40,710 nucleotides of DNA, taken from positions 1 to 40,710 of the forward strand of contig JANYIZ010000053.1 of NCBI GenBank assembly GCA_025408445.1, in the 5' to 3' direction. Of this stretch, positions 8,104 through 15,395 are shown piece after piece. Below the pieces are notes generated by a model. It was not told where the DNA came from. It ran no database searches and was given only the letters and a program-made list of their open reading frames with translations. Source of the DNA: Frigoribacterium sp. Lineage in GTDB: Bacteria; Actinomycetota; Actinomycetes; Actinomycetales; Microbacteriaceae. Position numbers and translations under genes: made by a program. How positions within the stretch are numbered: the first letter of the stretch is position 1; each line of letters begins with the position of its first letter.

Positions 8104-9522
8104 CTACGTGCTCGAGGACCCCCGCAGCAGGGCGAGCGGATGCCGCAGTCGCGTGCGTCCGACGGGACCGGTGCGGTGCAGCGCCAGAGCAACGATCACG
8201 ACGATCGCGATCGCGATGGCCACCTGGGAGACCCCGTCGTTCGGGATGAGCAGCCGCACGGTCAGGGCGAGGGGAACGGCGAACCACTCCCATCGTCCGC
8301 TCAGCGCGATGAACGGCACGAGTAGCAGGGCATACCAGGGGTATCGGGGCGAGACGATGAGCAGCGTGGTGCCGATCATGACGAGTTGCCCGAGCCACGG
8401 CGCATCCGGGTTCGTCTTCCACCACACGAGAACCGCGGTGATGAGCAGCAGCACTGCGGCGACTGCGAGCGATGCCGTCGTTGGCACGAACAGGGTGAGC
8501 AGGGTGAATCGACTGCCGTTGTTATAACCCTCTTCCGAGAGGTATCCCGGCAGGTATCCAATAACGGCGATGCCGGTCGTGGCCAGGTAAGGAATGTAGA
8601 GCACGCCGAAGGTGACGATCGAGGCTGCTATCACTTTCCACGGTTGCCGCCGCAGCAGGGCGGGCGCAGCGATCACCGGGATGAGTTTGACGGCGATCGC
8701 CGCACCGAGCGCGATTCCCCCTCGAAAGCGCAGGCCTCGGGAGACCAGCAGGGTCGCCACGAGTACAAGAAGCGTGCCGAGGATGTCGATATGCGAGTTG
8801 GTAATCGCCTCGGTGGCGACAATCGGGCTCCATCCCCACAGGGCCGCCCAACGCGGGTCGAGGTTGCGACGACGCAGCGCCACGATGAGCATGGCGGTGA
8901 TAGCGAGGCTCATCAGCAGCCCGGTGAGCTGCAGCGGCCAGTATTCTGCCGTCGGCCCGGTGATGAATCGCACCCCCGCGAAGAACATCTCGGCGGCGGC
9001 CGGGTAGATAGTCGGCACCTTCGGGCGGTTGAGGGCCGAACACAGGGGCACACCGCTCGGCAGGGAGGAGGTCGGGTCCGCGCGCGGGTTGAGGCACCGG
9101 TGGGTGCCGTCGGCATTCTCGAGCGGGGTGGGGAATAACCAGTCAGGGCGCAGGGTGCCCAGCGCGTCATCCACCGGCACATACCGGTAGGGCGAGATAC
9201 CGGAATTCTGCACAATGCCGTCCCAGGCGTATCGCGCGGAGTCGCTGCTCGTGTTCGGCGGTCCGGCCATCGCCGCACCGCCGATCAACGCCGATCCGAT
9301 GAGGATGATCGCGATCGCCGGCCGCGTCGGTACCGAGCGGACGGCCAGGATCGCCAGCGCGAAGAGCGCCCAGAGGGCAATGGTGCACGCGATAAGCGCG
9401 GTGGGGTTGGCCCGGTCGAAATAGCCGAGAGCAGCCACGGAGTACGCCGTGAGACCCGCCATTGCCGCGGCGGCCACGCTGGCCAGCACGGTGGAGAGCA
9501 GAGGTGGCAGTGCGATCTTCAT
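8104..9522 (-). CDS. GT87-type (DUF2029) integral membrane glycosyltransferase
   Basis: About 472 residues with at least ten hydrophobic segments, the layout of GT-C fold transferases that take sugar from a polyprenyl-phosphate donor on the outer face of the membrane. Family-type features: DGIVQNSGISPYRYVPVDD after the first helices, an extracytoplasmic loop with IYPAAAEMFF, NSHIDILG, and a late PRYPWYALLLVPF motif. ATG codons exist at 9531 and 9522; I take 9522 because CAGTAT lies 7 nt upstream of it. It is divergent from the molybdopterin oxidoreductase at 9637, with the promoters sharing 114 bp. Acceptor and sugar are unknown. The GT2 and DUF2064 genes nearby could supply the activated donor (inference). 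Confidence 0.85.
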   Translation of the reverse strand: MKIALPPLLSTVLASVAAAAMAGLTAYSVAALGYFDRANPTALIACTIALWALFALAILAVRSVPTRPAIAIILIGSALIGGAAMAGPPNTSSDSARYAWDGIVQNSGISPYRYVPVDDALGTLRPDWLFPTPLENADGTHRCLNPRADPTSSLPSGVPLCSALNRPKVPTIYPAAAEMFFAGVRFITGPTAEYWPLQLTGLLMSLAITAMLIVALRRRNLDPRWAALWGWSPIVATEAITNSHIDILGTLLVLVATLLVSRGLRFRGGIALGAAIAVKLIPVIAAPALLRRQPWKVIAASIVTFGVLYIPYLATTGIAVIGYLPGYLSEEGYNNGSRFTLLTLFVPTTASLAVAAVLLLITAVLVWWKTNPDAPWLGQLVMIGTTLLIVSPRYPWYALLLVPFIALSGRWEWFAVPLALTVRLLIPNDGVSQVAIAIAIVVIVALALHRTGPVGRTRLRHPLALLRGSSST

Positions 9523-9624
9523 CGACCCCATACTGTCGGACGGAAGCCCCGGATCCGTGCGGCTCGGCCAGCGCCGTTCCAGAACCGTAAGGTTTGGTGG
9601 ATGTGGCGGGACGCATCCGGATGC

Positions 9625-9630
9625 TGGAAT
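9625..9630 (+). promoter_or_regulatory. -10-like TGGAAT before the oxidoreductase at 9637
   Basis: TGGAAT ends 6 nt before the ATG, matching the spacing of the TAnnnT boxes elsewhere but with G at the second position. No Shine-Dalgarno in the gap. Confidence 0.3.
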
Positions 9631-9636
9631 AGAAGC

Positions 9637-10941
9637 ATGCGCCGCGTACTGCTTGACCTCCGACGGGTGCTCTCGACGCCCTCGAGGAACCCGCGTATGG
9701 CTGTCGTGCTCGGCCGACTGCTGGGGATCGCCTTCCTCGTCTGCTTTGGCACGGGCCTCTACAGTCACTTCCTGCAGAATCCTCTGCCGTGGATGGTCTT
9801 CCCTACCCGACCGCAGTCGCTCTACCAGCTGAGCCAGGGCATCCATATCACCGCCGGAATTGCCTGCTTTCCGCTCATTCTCGGCAAGCTCTACGTCGTG
9901 TTCCCCGATCTCTTCCAAACGCCGCCGATCAAGAACTTCGGGAACTTTCTCGAGCGAGCCTCCATCACGATCTTCATTTCGGCATCACTGGTGCAGATCA
10001 CGACGGGTTTGCTGAATACCTACCAGTGGTACGTGTTCCCGTTCTCCTTCCGGCAGGTGCACTTCGCCCTCTCCTTTGTGATCATCGGCTCGCTCGCCAT
10101 CCACATCGCTACAAAACTCCCGCTGATCTCGCGCTACTGGACGCGCTCCCGCAGCTTCGACGCCGAGGGCAATCTGCTGCTCGATGATGCTGACCAGCCA
10201 CTCACGAAAGCGGATGTCGCTACCGAGCTCGCCGAGACGACGCGGGAGCCTGTTGGCGCGATCTCCCGACGCGTCGATGGGCTCACCGGCCGGGTCTTCG
10301 ACTGGATCGACAGCGCTCCTCCTCGCGTCGACACCCCGACGCAGGCGCGGGTCTCTCGGCGTGGATTCGTTGCGACCATCGCGGTGGCCACCGCTGCGGT
10401 CGTCGCGCTCACGGCGGGCCAGTCCTTCCGGGTCCTCGACGCGATCAATGTCTTCGCTCCCCGCAAAAATTTCGTCGGCCCGAACGGACTGCCGGTTAAT
10501 CGCACCGCTCGGGCAGCCCAGGTGACGGATGCCGATACCGGCGCCGACTGGGCCCTGTCGGTATCTCGCGGCGCGACCGTCAAAATTTACACCAGGGCCG
10601 ACCTCGAGGCGATGACACAGCACCAGGTTGATTTGCCGATCGCCTGTGTCGAGGGCTGGAGCCAGATGGCATCCTGGCGCGGAGTGCGCCTTCGCGACCT
10701 GTTGGATGCGGTCGGCGCACATCCCGATGAGGACCTGCGGCTCACCAGCCTGGAGAAAAAGGGCGGCTTTCGGGTGACCGAGATGGGCCACGAATTCGTG
10801 CAGGACGACCTGACCCTTGTCGCACTCGAGCTCAACGGTGGCGCGCTCGACCTCGACCACGGCTTCCCGGCCCGCATGATCGCTCCCGGGCGTCCCGGGG
10901 TGCTCCAAACCAAATGGCTGTCGAAACTGGAGGTGATCTGA
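9637..10941 (+). CDS. Molybdopterin oxidoreductase (sulfite-oxidase fold) fused to a cytochrome-b-like membrane domain
   Basis: 434 residues in two parts. Residues 1 to about 180 hold four hydrophobic helices with histidines at their ends (GIHITAGI, RQVHFAL, IHIATKL), resembling a four-helix cytochrome b unit that could bind heme. After a ~60-residue acidic linker comes SRRGFVATIAVATAA, an RR-containing hydrophobic segment. Then follows a sulfite-oxidase-type molybdopterin domain with the putative Mo-ligand Cys337 (IACVEGWSQMASWRGVRLRDLL) and the C-terminal DHGFPARMIAPGRPG. It is likely a membrane-bound extracytoplasmic reductase or oxidase; the substrate is unknown. The start at 9637 gives a basic N-terminus before helix 1. 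The next gene overlaps by one base. Confidence 0.88.
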   Translation: MRRVLLDLRRVLSTPSRNPRMAVVLGRLLGIAFLVCFGTGLYSHFLQNPLPWMVFPTRPQSLYQLSQGIHITAGIACFPLILGKLYVVFPDLFQTPPIKNFGNFLERASITIFISASLVQITTGLLNTYQWYVFPFSFRQVHFALSFVIIGSLAIHIATKLPLISRYWTRSRSFDAEGNLLLDDADQPLTKADVATELAETTREPVGAISRRVDGLTGRVFDWIDSAPPRVDTPTQARVSRRGFVATIAVATAAVVALTAGQSFRVLDAINVFAPRKNFVGPNGLPVNRTARAAQVTDADTGADWALSVSRGATVKIYTRADLEAMTQHQVDLPIACVEGWSQMASWRGVRLRDLLDAVGAHPDEDLRLTSLEKKGGFRVTEMGHEFVQDDLTLVALELNGGALDLDHGFPARMIAPGRPGVLQTKWLSKLEVI

Positions 10942-11405
10942 TGTCCGCGACCTCTGTGAAGAACTGGCGGGTGACTCTCGTTGTGCTGGGGCTTCTGTTG
11001 CTCGCACTCGGGGCTTACGTGATGGTCGACACCGTCACGCCGGGCAAGATCGCCGGGGTCGCGCTGTGGCTGCTTCTCGCCCTCATCGTGCACGACGGCA
11101 TCATCGCTCTGGTGACCTTCGGCGTCGCCTTCCTCCTGCGAAAAGCAGGACGCACCATCCCGATCGCGGTGCTTGCAATTGTGCAAGCTGGCCTCGTGCT
11201 GTGCTCGATCTTCGCGATCATCGTGCTTCCCGCGGCGTACAAGAAATCCATCGGCGCAAATAACTCGACAGTGCTACCACTCGACTATGCCCCGTCACTG
11301 GTGATCTTCTGGGCCGTCGTGGCGGTGCTCACCGGCCTCGCCGTCGTCGGCTATACCGCGTTGGCAAGACGGCAGAAGGACCGGCCGTCGGTATCCCAAG
11401 ACTGA
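10941..11405 (+). CDS. Small four-helix membrane protein
   Basis: 154 residues with four predicted transmembrane helices and a short charged C-terminus. GGAGGTGAT (10929-10937), one of the best Shine-Dalgarno sequences in the window, lies within the 3' end of the oxidoreductase gene, and the ATG overlaps that gene's TGA by one base. The pair is cotranscribed and coupled. A partner subunit for the upstream membrane oxidoreductase is a reasonable inference; no known family is recognised. Its last 55 bases overlap the 3' end of the convergent methyltransferase gene. Confidence 0.82.
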   Translation: MSATSVKNWRVTLVVLGLLLLALGAYVMVDTVTPGKIAGVALWLLLALIVHDGIIALVTFGVAFLLRKAGRTIPIAVLAIVQAGLVLCSIFAIIVLPAAYKKSIGANNSTVLPLDYAPSLVIFWAVVAVLTGLAVVGYTALARRQKDRPSVSQD

Positions 11406-12028
11406 TCGAGTCGCAGCCCGATCCGCTCGGCGCGACGCGCGAGAGCGATCTCCCCGATCTCCGCCCAGGGAAACGCATCACTCTGGTGACCACGAATGTC
11501 GACGATCGTCCCGTCATACATGTGGTCACGGAGCGGATCGTCATGAACTTCGACGACGATAACGCCAGTGGGGGCGATGAGCTCGGCGCAGCGCTCGAGC
11601 AGAGAGGACGGGTCCCCTCCGATGCCGATGTTGCCGTCGACGAGCAAGGCAGCACCCCACAGCCCCTCGCGGGGAAGGCGCTCGAAGACCGAGCGATTGA
11701 GTACCATCAGCCCAGAATCGCGAGCAATTTCCACCGCGGTCTCAGACACGTCGATTCCGAGCGCGGTCAGTCCCCGGTGCATAGCGGCGCGCACCATACG
11801 TCCCGGCCCGCAGCCGATGTCGAGCACGGCACCGTTGATGCCGTCGAGGAGGCCGAGGTCCGCCGCATCCGCCGCGTCATTCCATCGGGAGACATCCATG
11901 GCCCGCGACGGGGTGAGCGAGTCGGATTCGATGTCTCGCAGGTACAGCACCTGGTCGTCGCGACGCAGGGCGCGGGCATAGGGTTCAGCGCCTCCGGACC
12001 CGAAGGTGGCGAAGACCGCATCGCTCAT
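11351..12028 (-). CDS. Class I SAM-dependent methyltransferase
   Basis: 225 residues. The SAM-binding motif I VLDIGCGPGRMVRAA lies near residue 68, followed by GIDVSETAVEIA (motif II region) and a C-terminal VVVEVHDD strand. Last gene of a three-gene minus-strand operon: its ATG overlaps the DUF2064 stop by 4 bp (12025-12028). Its 3' end runs 55 bp into the convergent membrane-protein gene. In the cluster context (GT2, DUF2064, GT87) it may methylate a sugar or lipid intermediate; the substrate cannot be read from sequence. Confidence 0.9.
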   Translation of the reverse strand: MSDAVFATFGSGGAEPYARALRRDDQVLYLRDIESDSLTPSRAMDVSRWNDAADAADLGLLDGINGAVLDIGCGPGRMVRAAMHRGLTALGIDVSETAVEIARDSGLMVLNRSVFERLPREGLWGAALLVDGNIGIGGDPSSLLERCAELIAPTGVIVVEVHDDPLRDHMYDGTIVDIRGHQSDAFPWAEIGEIALARRAERIGLRLDQSWDTDGRSFCRLANAV

Positions 12029-12669
12029 CGGTTCGCTCCTGGCTGGAACGGGGTGGTGTCGAACGAGGCGAGCGTCTGGGCGAATTCGGTTTGCGGGGCT
12101 AAGCCGGCCACCAGCCGGGCGTCATCGATCGTGTCGACGTCGACCAATTCGGGCAGCATTCGCACCCGAAGACCCGCCGCGACGAGCCGGTCACGCTGGA
12201 GCTGCCCGGTGGTGTCCTGCGACATCGGAACGCCACGGATCAGCGAGCCGTCAGGCTCCGCCATCGCGATCGTCCAATAGCCGCCATCAGCCGCGAACCC
12301 GAGGAAGGCATCGCCGTCGGCGGGCCACTCTCCGAAAAGCGGCGCGAGCATCGCGGCATCCAACTGGGGCGTATCCATGCCGATGAGTACCGTCGGGCCA
12401 TCACATTCGTCGAATATCGCTCCGAGGCGCATGTCCAGATCCCCGCTCACTTGGTGTATCACGTCATAGGGTTCGGAGCCGAGCGGAAATAGGTTGCCAT
12501 CGAAGAGCAGAATCCGTCGGGACGCGTTGAGCGCGGTCACCGCTCGGAAGGTGTCAGCCAGGCTCGCGGAGGCCAGGATGGCCGCCTGATCGAGGCTCAG
12601 CGGGGGGTGCAACCGTGTCTTCACCCGCCCCGGAATGCACTCCTTGGCAATGATGATGAGTGTAGTCAC
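12025..12669 (-). CDS. DUF2064 family protein (CofC/GT-A-like nucleotidyltransferase fold)
   Basis: 214 residues. The family signature AKECIPGRVKTRLHPPLS is at the N-terminus, followed by GPTVLIGMDTPQLD and FAADGGYWTIAM, as in DUF2064 (TIGR04282-type) proteins. These have a GT-A fold related to the guanylyltransferase CofC and are often found beside GT2 enzymes. Nucleotidyl transfer to make an activated sugar or phospho-compound is the likely chemistry but unproved. Both ends overlap neighbours by 4 bp in ATGA arrangements, so the three proteins are made in a coupled manner. Confidence 0.88.
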   Translation of the reverse strand: MTTLIIIAKECIPGRVKTRLHPPLSLDQAAILASASLADTFRAVTALNASRRILLFDGNLFPLGSEPYDVIHQVSGDLDMRLGAIFDECDGPTVLIGMDTPQLDAAMLAPLFGEWPADGDAFLGFAADGGYWTIAMAEPDGSLIRGVPMSQDTTGQLQRDRLVAAGLRVRMLPELVDVDTIDDARLVAGLAPQTEFAQTLASFDTTPFQPGANR

Positions 12670-13334
12670 TGGTTGTTGGTCCTCAGCAGGCGGGTCATGT
12701 CGGTGATGGCCACGACGGTGCCGCGGATGGTACCCGTGACTTTAGAGCGACCTATGCGCGGGGAATAGGGGGTTGCTTTCTCGACAATCGTCCAGCCGGC
12801 GCGGGATGCCTTCAGCACCATCTCGAGTGGATAGCCACTTCGGCGGTCGGTGAGTTCGAGGCCAAGCAGGGCCTCGCGGTTCGCCGCTCGCATCGGCCCA
12901 AGGTCGTGCAAGGGTGCTCCGGTGGCCCGGCGCATGAGCCGGGCGAGAGCGAAGTTTGCCACGCGGGCGTGGAGCGGCCACGCTCCGCGCGTGGTCGGCT
13001 GTCGTCGCCCGAGGGCGAGGTCGGCCGCGCCACTACTGACGAGCGCGACGAGTGGTTCGAGATCCCGCGGGTCCATCGACGCGTCGGCATCGCAGAAGGT
13101 GACGATCGGTGCCGTCGCGGCGAGCAGTCCGGCATGGGCGGCCGATCCGAATCCCCGGCGCGCTTCGTGCACGACCAGGGCGCCGACAGCTTCGGCAATC
13201 TCGGCCGACCGGTCGGTGGACCCGTTGTCGACGACGATCGCCCGATACCCTTCCGGCAGGTGGGAGAGCACCCAGGGCAGGGCGCCCTCTTCGTTCAGGC
13301 AGGGAAAAACAACGTCGACGCGCGCAGAGATCAC
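12666..13334 (-). CDS. GT2 family glycosyltransferase (polyprenyl-phosphate sugar synthase-like)
   Basis: 222 residues. N-terminal GT-A motifs VVFPCLNEEGALPWVL and VVDNGSTDRSAEIA, and the metal-binding FCDADASMDP. The absence of long transmembrane segments fits a soluble dolichyl- or polyprenyl-phosphate glycosyltransferase. GTG start at 13334, first gene of the GT2-DUF2064-methyltransferase operon. TACGCT (13347-13342) lies 7 nt upstream. It is divergent from the response regulator with 121 bp between. It would provide the lipid-linked sugar that a GT87 enzyme uses (inference from family roles). Confidence 0.88.
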   Translation of the reverse strand: MISARVDVVFPCLNEEGALPWVLSHLPEGYRAIVVDNGSTDRSAEIAEAVGALVVHEARRGFGSAAHAGLLAATAPIVTFCDADASMDPRDLEPLVALVSSGAADLALGRRQPTTRGAWPLHARVANFALARLMRRATGAPLHDLGPMRAANREALLGLELTDRRSGYPLEMVLKASRAGWTIVEKATPYSPRIGRSKVTGTIRGTVVAITDMTRLLRTNNQ

Positions 13335-13341
13335 ACTCGTT

Positions 13342-13347
13342 AGCGTA
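13342..13347 (-). promoter_or_regulatory. -10 box TACGCT for the GT2-DUF2064-methyltransferase operon
   Basis: On the minus strand TACGCT lies 7 nt before the GTG start at 13334. There is no Shine-Dalgarno between them, so a leaderless transcript is likely. Confidence 0.4.
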
Positions 13348-13374
13348 GGAGGCGTCCGCCACCGGATTTGCCGC

Positions 13375-13394
13375 TCAGCATTACGAAATACTGA
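13375..13394. promoter_or_regulatory. Palindromic operator candidate in the divergent GT2/regulator promoter region
   Basis: TCAGCATTACGAAATACTGA is an imperfect palindrome (8 of 10 base pairs symmetric). It is centred about 50 bp from the GT2 start and 71 bp from the response-regulator start. It lies upstream of both -10 boxes, well placed for a shared regulator. The most obvious candidate is the adjacent OmpR-type regulator acting on itself and the operon, though that family usually binds direct repeats. Confidence 0.4.
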
Positions 13395-13443
13395 CCGATG
13401 GCCGTTCTCGCTGCATCCACGCCGATTTCCCGGGTTACCGACT

Positions 13444-13449
13444 TATCCT
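13444..13449 (+). promoter_or_regulatory. -10 box TATCCT, leaderless-type, response regulator
   Basis: TATCCT ends 6 nt before the GTG start at 13456; no Shine-Dalgarno in the gap. This selects 13456 over longer in-frame starts that would run antisense through the GT2 gene. Confidence 0.5.
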
Positions 13450-13455
13450 AAGAAA

Positions 13456-14223
13456 GTGAGTACGTCATCCGCATCAGGGCTATCGGCGGCCGTGGCACCC
13501 GACCTGCTTGCGCTCTCCGATCCGCTTCGCGACCGCCGCATCCTCGTGGTGGATGACGACGCCACGATCTCCGAGGTGGTGTGCAGCTACCTTCGCTCCG
13601 CCGGCTTCATCGTCGAGAGTGTTGCCGATGGGGTGAGCGCCGTCGAGACTGCCGCACGAATCCGCCCCGACCTCGTGGTACTCGACCGCATGCTTCCCGG
13701 AATCGACGGGGTCGAGGTGTGCCGCCGCATCCGCGCCGACCGGCCAGTTCCGGTGATCATGCTCACTGCGCTGCGCGAGGAAGAGGATCGAATCGACGGC
13801 CTCGAAGCGGGAGCTGACGATTACCTTGCCAAGCCATTTTCGCCGCGCGAGCTCGTGCTGCGGGTGAAATCCATACTGCGCCGGAGCCTTCCCGAATTCT
13901 CGCCAGAGTCGACCATAGACGCCGGAGAGTTCCATCTCGACGTGTCGTCGCGACGGGTCACCCTGCGCGGTGAGCCGATTGCCCTCACCATTCGCGAATT
14001 CGACCTGATCGCCTTCCTGTTGAAGCATCCTCGACAGGTATTCAGCCGCGAAGAACTGCTGCGAGCCGTGTGGGGCTGGGAATTCGGTGACCTCTCGACG
14101 GTCACCGTGCACGTGCGTCGCCTCAGGGAGAAGATTGAACGGGATGCCGCGCATCCCACCGTACTGAATACCGTATGGGGCGTTGGCTATCGCTTCGACG
14201 TCGAATCGGCGGTCACATCATGA
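13456..14223 (+). CDS. OmpR/PhoB-type response regulator
   Basis: 255 residues. Receiver domain with acidic pocket VVDDD, phosphoacceptor Asp77 in LVVLDRMLPGIDG, Thr in MLTALRE and Lys in LAKPFSP. Then a winged-helix DNA-binding domain (LTIREFDLIAFLLKHPRQVFSREELLRAVWG..TVTVHVRRLREKIE). The open frame extends upstream to 12850, but that part is antisense to GT2 and lacks regulator homology. The GTG at 13456 gives a 27-residue tail before the receiver. Its stop overlaps the kinase start (ATGA). Targets probably include this operon and perhaps the divergent GT2 operon (inference). Confidence 0.95.
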   Translation: MSTSSASGLSAAVAPDLLALSDPLRDRRILVVDDDATISEVVCSYLRSAGFIVESVADGVSAVETAARIRPDLVVLDRMLPGIDGVEVCRRIRADRPVPVIMLTALREEEDRIDGLEAGADDYLAKPFSPRELVLRVKSILRRSLPEFSPESTIDAGEFHLDVSSRRVTLRGEPIALTIREFDLIAFLLKHPRQVFSREELLRAVWGWEFGDLSTVTVHVRRLREKIERDAAHPTVLNTVWGVGYRFDVESAVTS

Positions 14224-15395
14224 CCATGACCGACCTGCTCATGGTCTCCCTTCTGGCTCTTGGTTGTGCCGTGGTCGTCGGTGCGGTGTCGCTGGTGGTG
14301 CTGCGATTCATGACCCGTACCTCGCTTGTGCTCCAGCTGTGCGTTGTGGTGCTCGCCGCGGTGCTGTCGATCGCCGGGGGCATGTGGCTCGCCGCCTCGG
14401 TGATGCTCGTGACGCCGCACGACCTCACCGTGCTGCTCTCTGTGGCCGCGATCGCGGGGATCGTCTCCCTCTCGCTCGCAGCGCTGCTCGGTCGCTCCCT
14501 GGTGCGCAACAGTCGCCAGCTGATCGCCGCGACCCGGCGCATCGGCACCGAAGAGGCGATGACCGAACAGGTGCGTCACTCGAGCAACGAATTCGCGGCG
14601 CTCGCCCTCGAACTGACCGCGACCAACCGTCGCCTCGCCGAATCACGCGGTCGCGAGGCGCTCGCGGAGAATTCGCGCAGGGAACTCGTAGCGTGGATCT
14701 CGCATGACCTCCGCACACCGCTCGCCGGCATCCGCGCCATGGCCGAAGCCCTCGAAGACGGCATGGTAGATGAGCCGGAGCGCTATTTCCGGAATGTGCG
14801 CAGCCAGGTTGACCGCATGAGCGGCATGGTCGATGACCTCAACGAATTGTCTCGTATCCACTCTGGGTCACTGCGCCTGTCCGTGCAGAAGGTGTCGCTC
14901 TACGACCTGATCAGCGATGTGGTGGCCGAGCTTGGGCCGTTCGCCGAATCACGCTCGATCTCGCTGGTCGGCGATGGGGCGCGGGAGCTGACGATCCTCG
15001 CAGACCCGAGGGAGCTCTCCCGCGTCGTCGGCAACCTTGTGATGAATTCGATCCAGCATTCGCCGGCGGGCAGTCCGATCAAGGTGAGCGCGCGTCAAAG
15101 CAATGACGGCCTGGCGGTGATCTCGGTGATCGACGCGGCGGGCGGCATCCCGGAGAAAGATCTCGGGCGGGTCTTCGAAGCCGGATGGCGCTCCAGCAAC
15201 TCGCGCACTCCCGAGACCGCGACGGCCCGGTCCGGCGGTGCGGGGCTCGGGCTCGCGATCGTGCAGGGCATCGTTCACGCTCACCGCGGCCGTGTCGTCG
15301 TGCAGAACGTGCCGGGCGGATGCCGCTTCGACGTGTTCCTCCCGCCGAGCCCGGCAGACGGCACGCCCTCAGCTCGCGCGGTCGTGCCAGCGTGA
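14220..15395 (+). CDS. Membrane sensor histidine kinase
   Basis: 391 residues. Three N-terminal transmembrane helices with only short external loops suggest sensing within the membrane rather than through a large extracytoplasmic domain. A HAMP-like linker follows, then the H box AWISHDLRTPLAG with His162. The ATP-binding HATPase domain has the N box NLVMNSIQHS, the G1 box VIDAAGGIPEKDLGRVFE and the G2 box GGAGLGLAIVQGI. Coupled by 4-bp overlaps to the regulator before it and the molybdopterin oxidoreductase after it, a three-gene operon. The linkage suggests that redox state or oxidoreductase activity is part of the signal (inference). Confidence 0.95.
   Translation: MTMTDLLMVSLLALGCAVVVGAVSLVVLRFMTRTSLVLQLCVVVLAAVLSIAGGMWLAASVMLVTPHDLTVLLSVAAIAGIVSLSLAALLGRSLVRNSRQLIAATRRIGTEEAMTEQVRHSSNEFAALALELTATNRRLAESRGREALAENSRRELVAWISHDLRTPLAGIRAMAEALEDGMVDEPERYFRNVRSQVDRMSGMVDDLNELSRIHSGSLRLSVQKVSLYDLISDVVAELGPFAESRSISLVGDGARELTILADPRELSRVVGNLVMNSIQHSPAGSPIKVSARQSNDGLAVISVIDAAGGIPEKDLGRVFEAGWRSSNSRTPETATARSGGAGLGLAIVQGIVHAHRGRVVVQNVPGGCRFDVFLPPSPADGTPSARAVVPA

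Noticed and set aside
12850-13455. 200-residue N-terminal extension of the response regulator
   Set aside because: The extension is antisense to the GT2 gene and has no homology; the -10 box and GTG at 13456 explain the true start.
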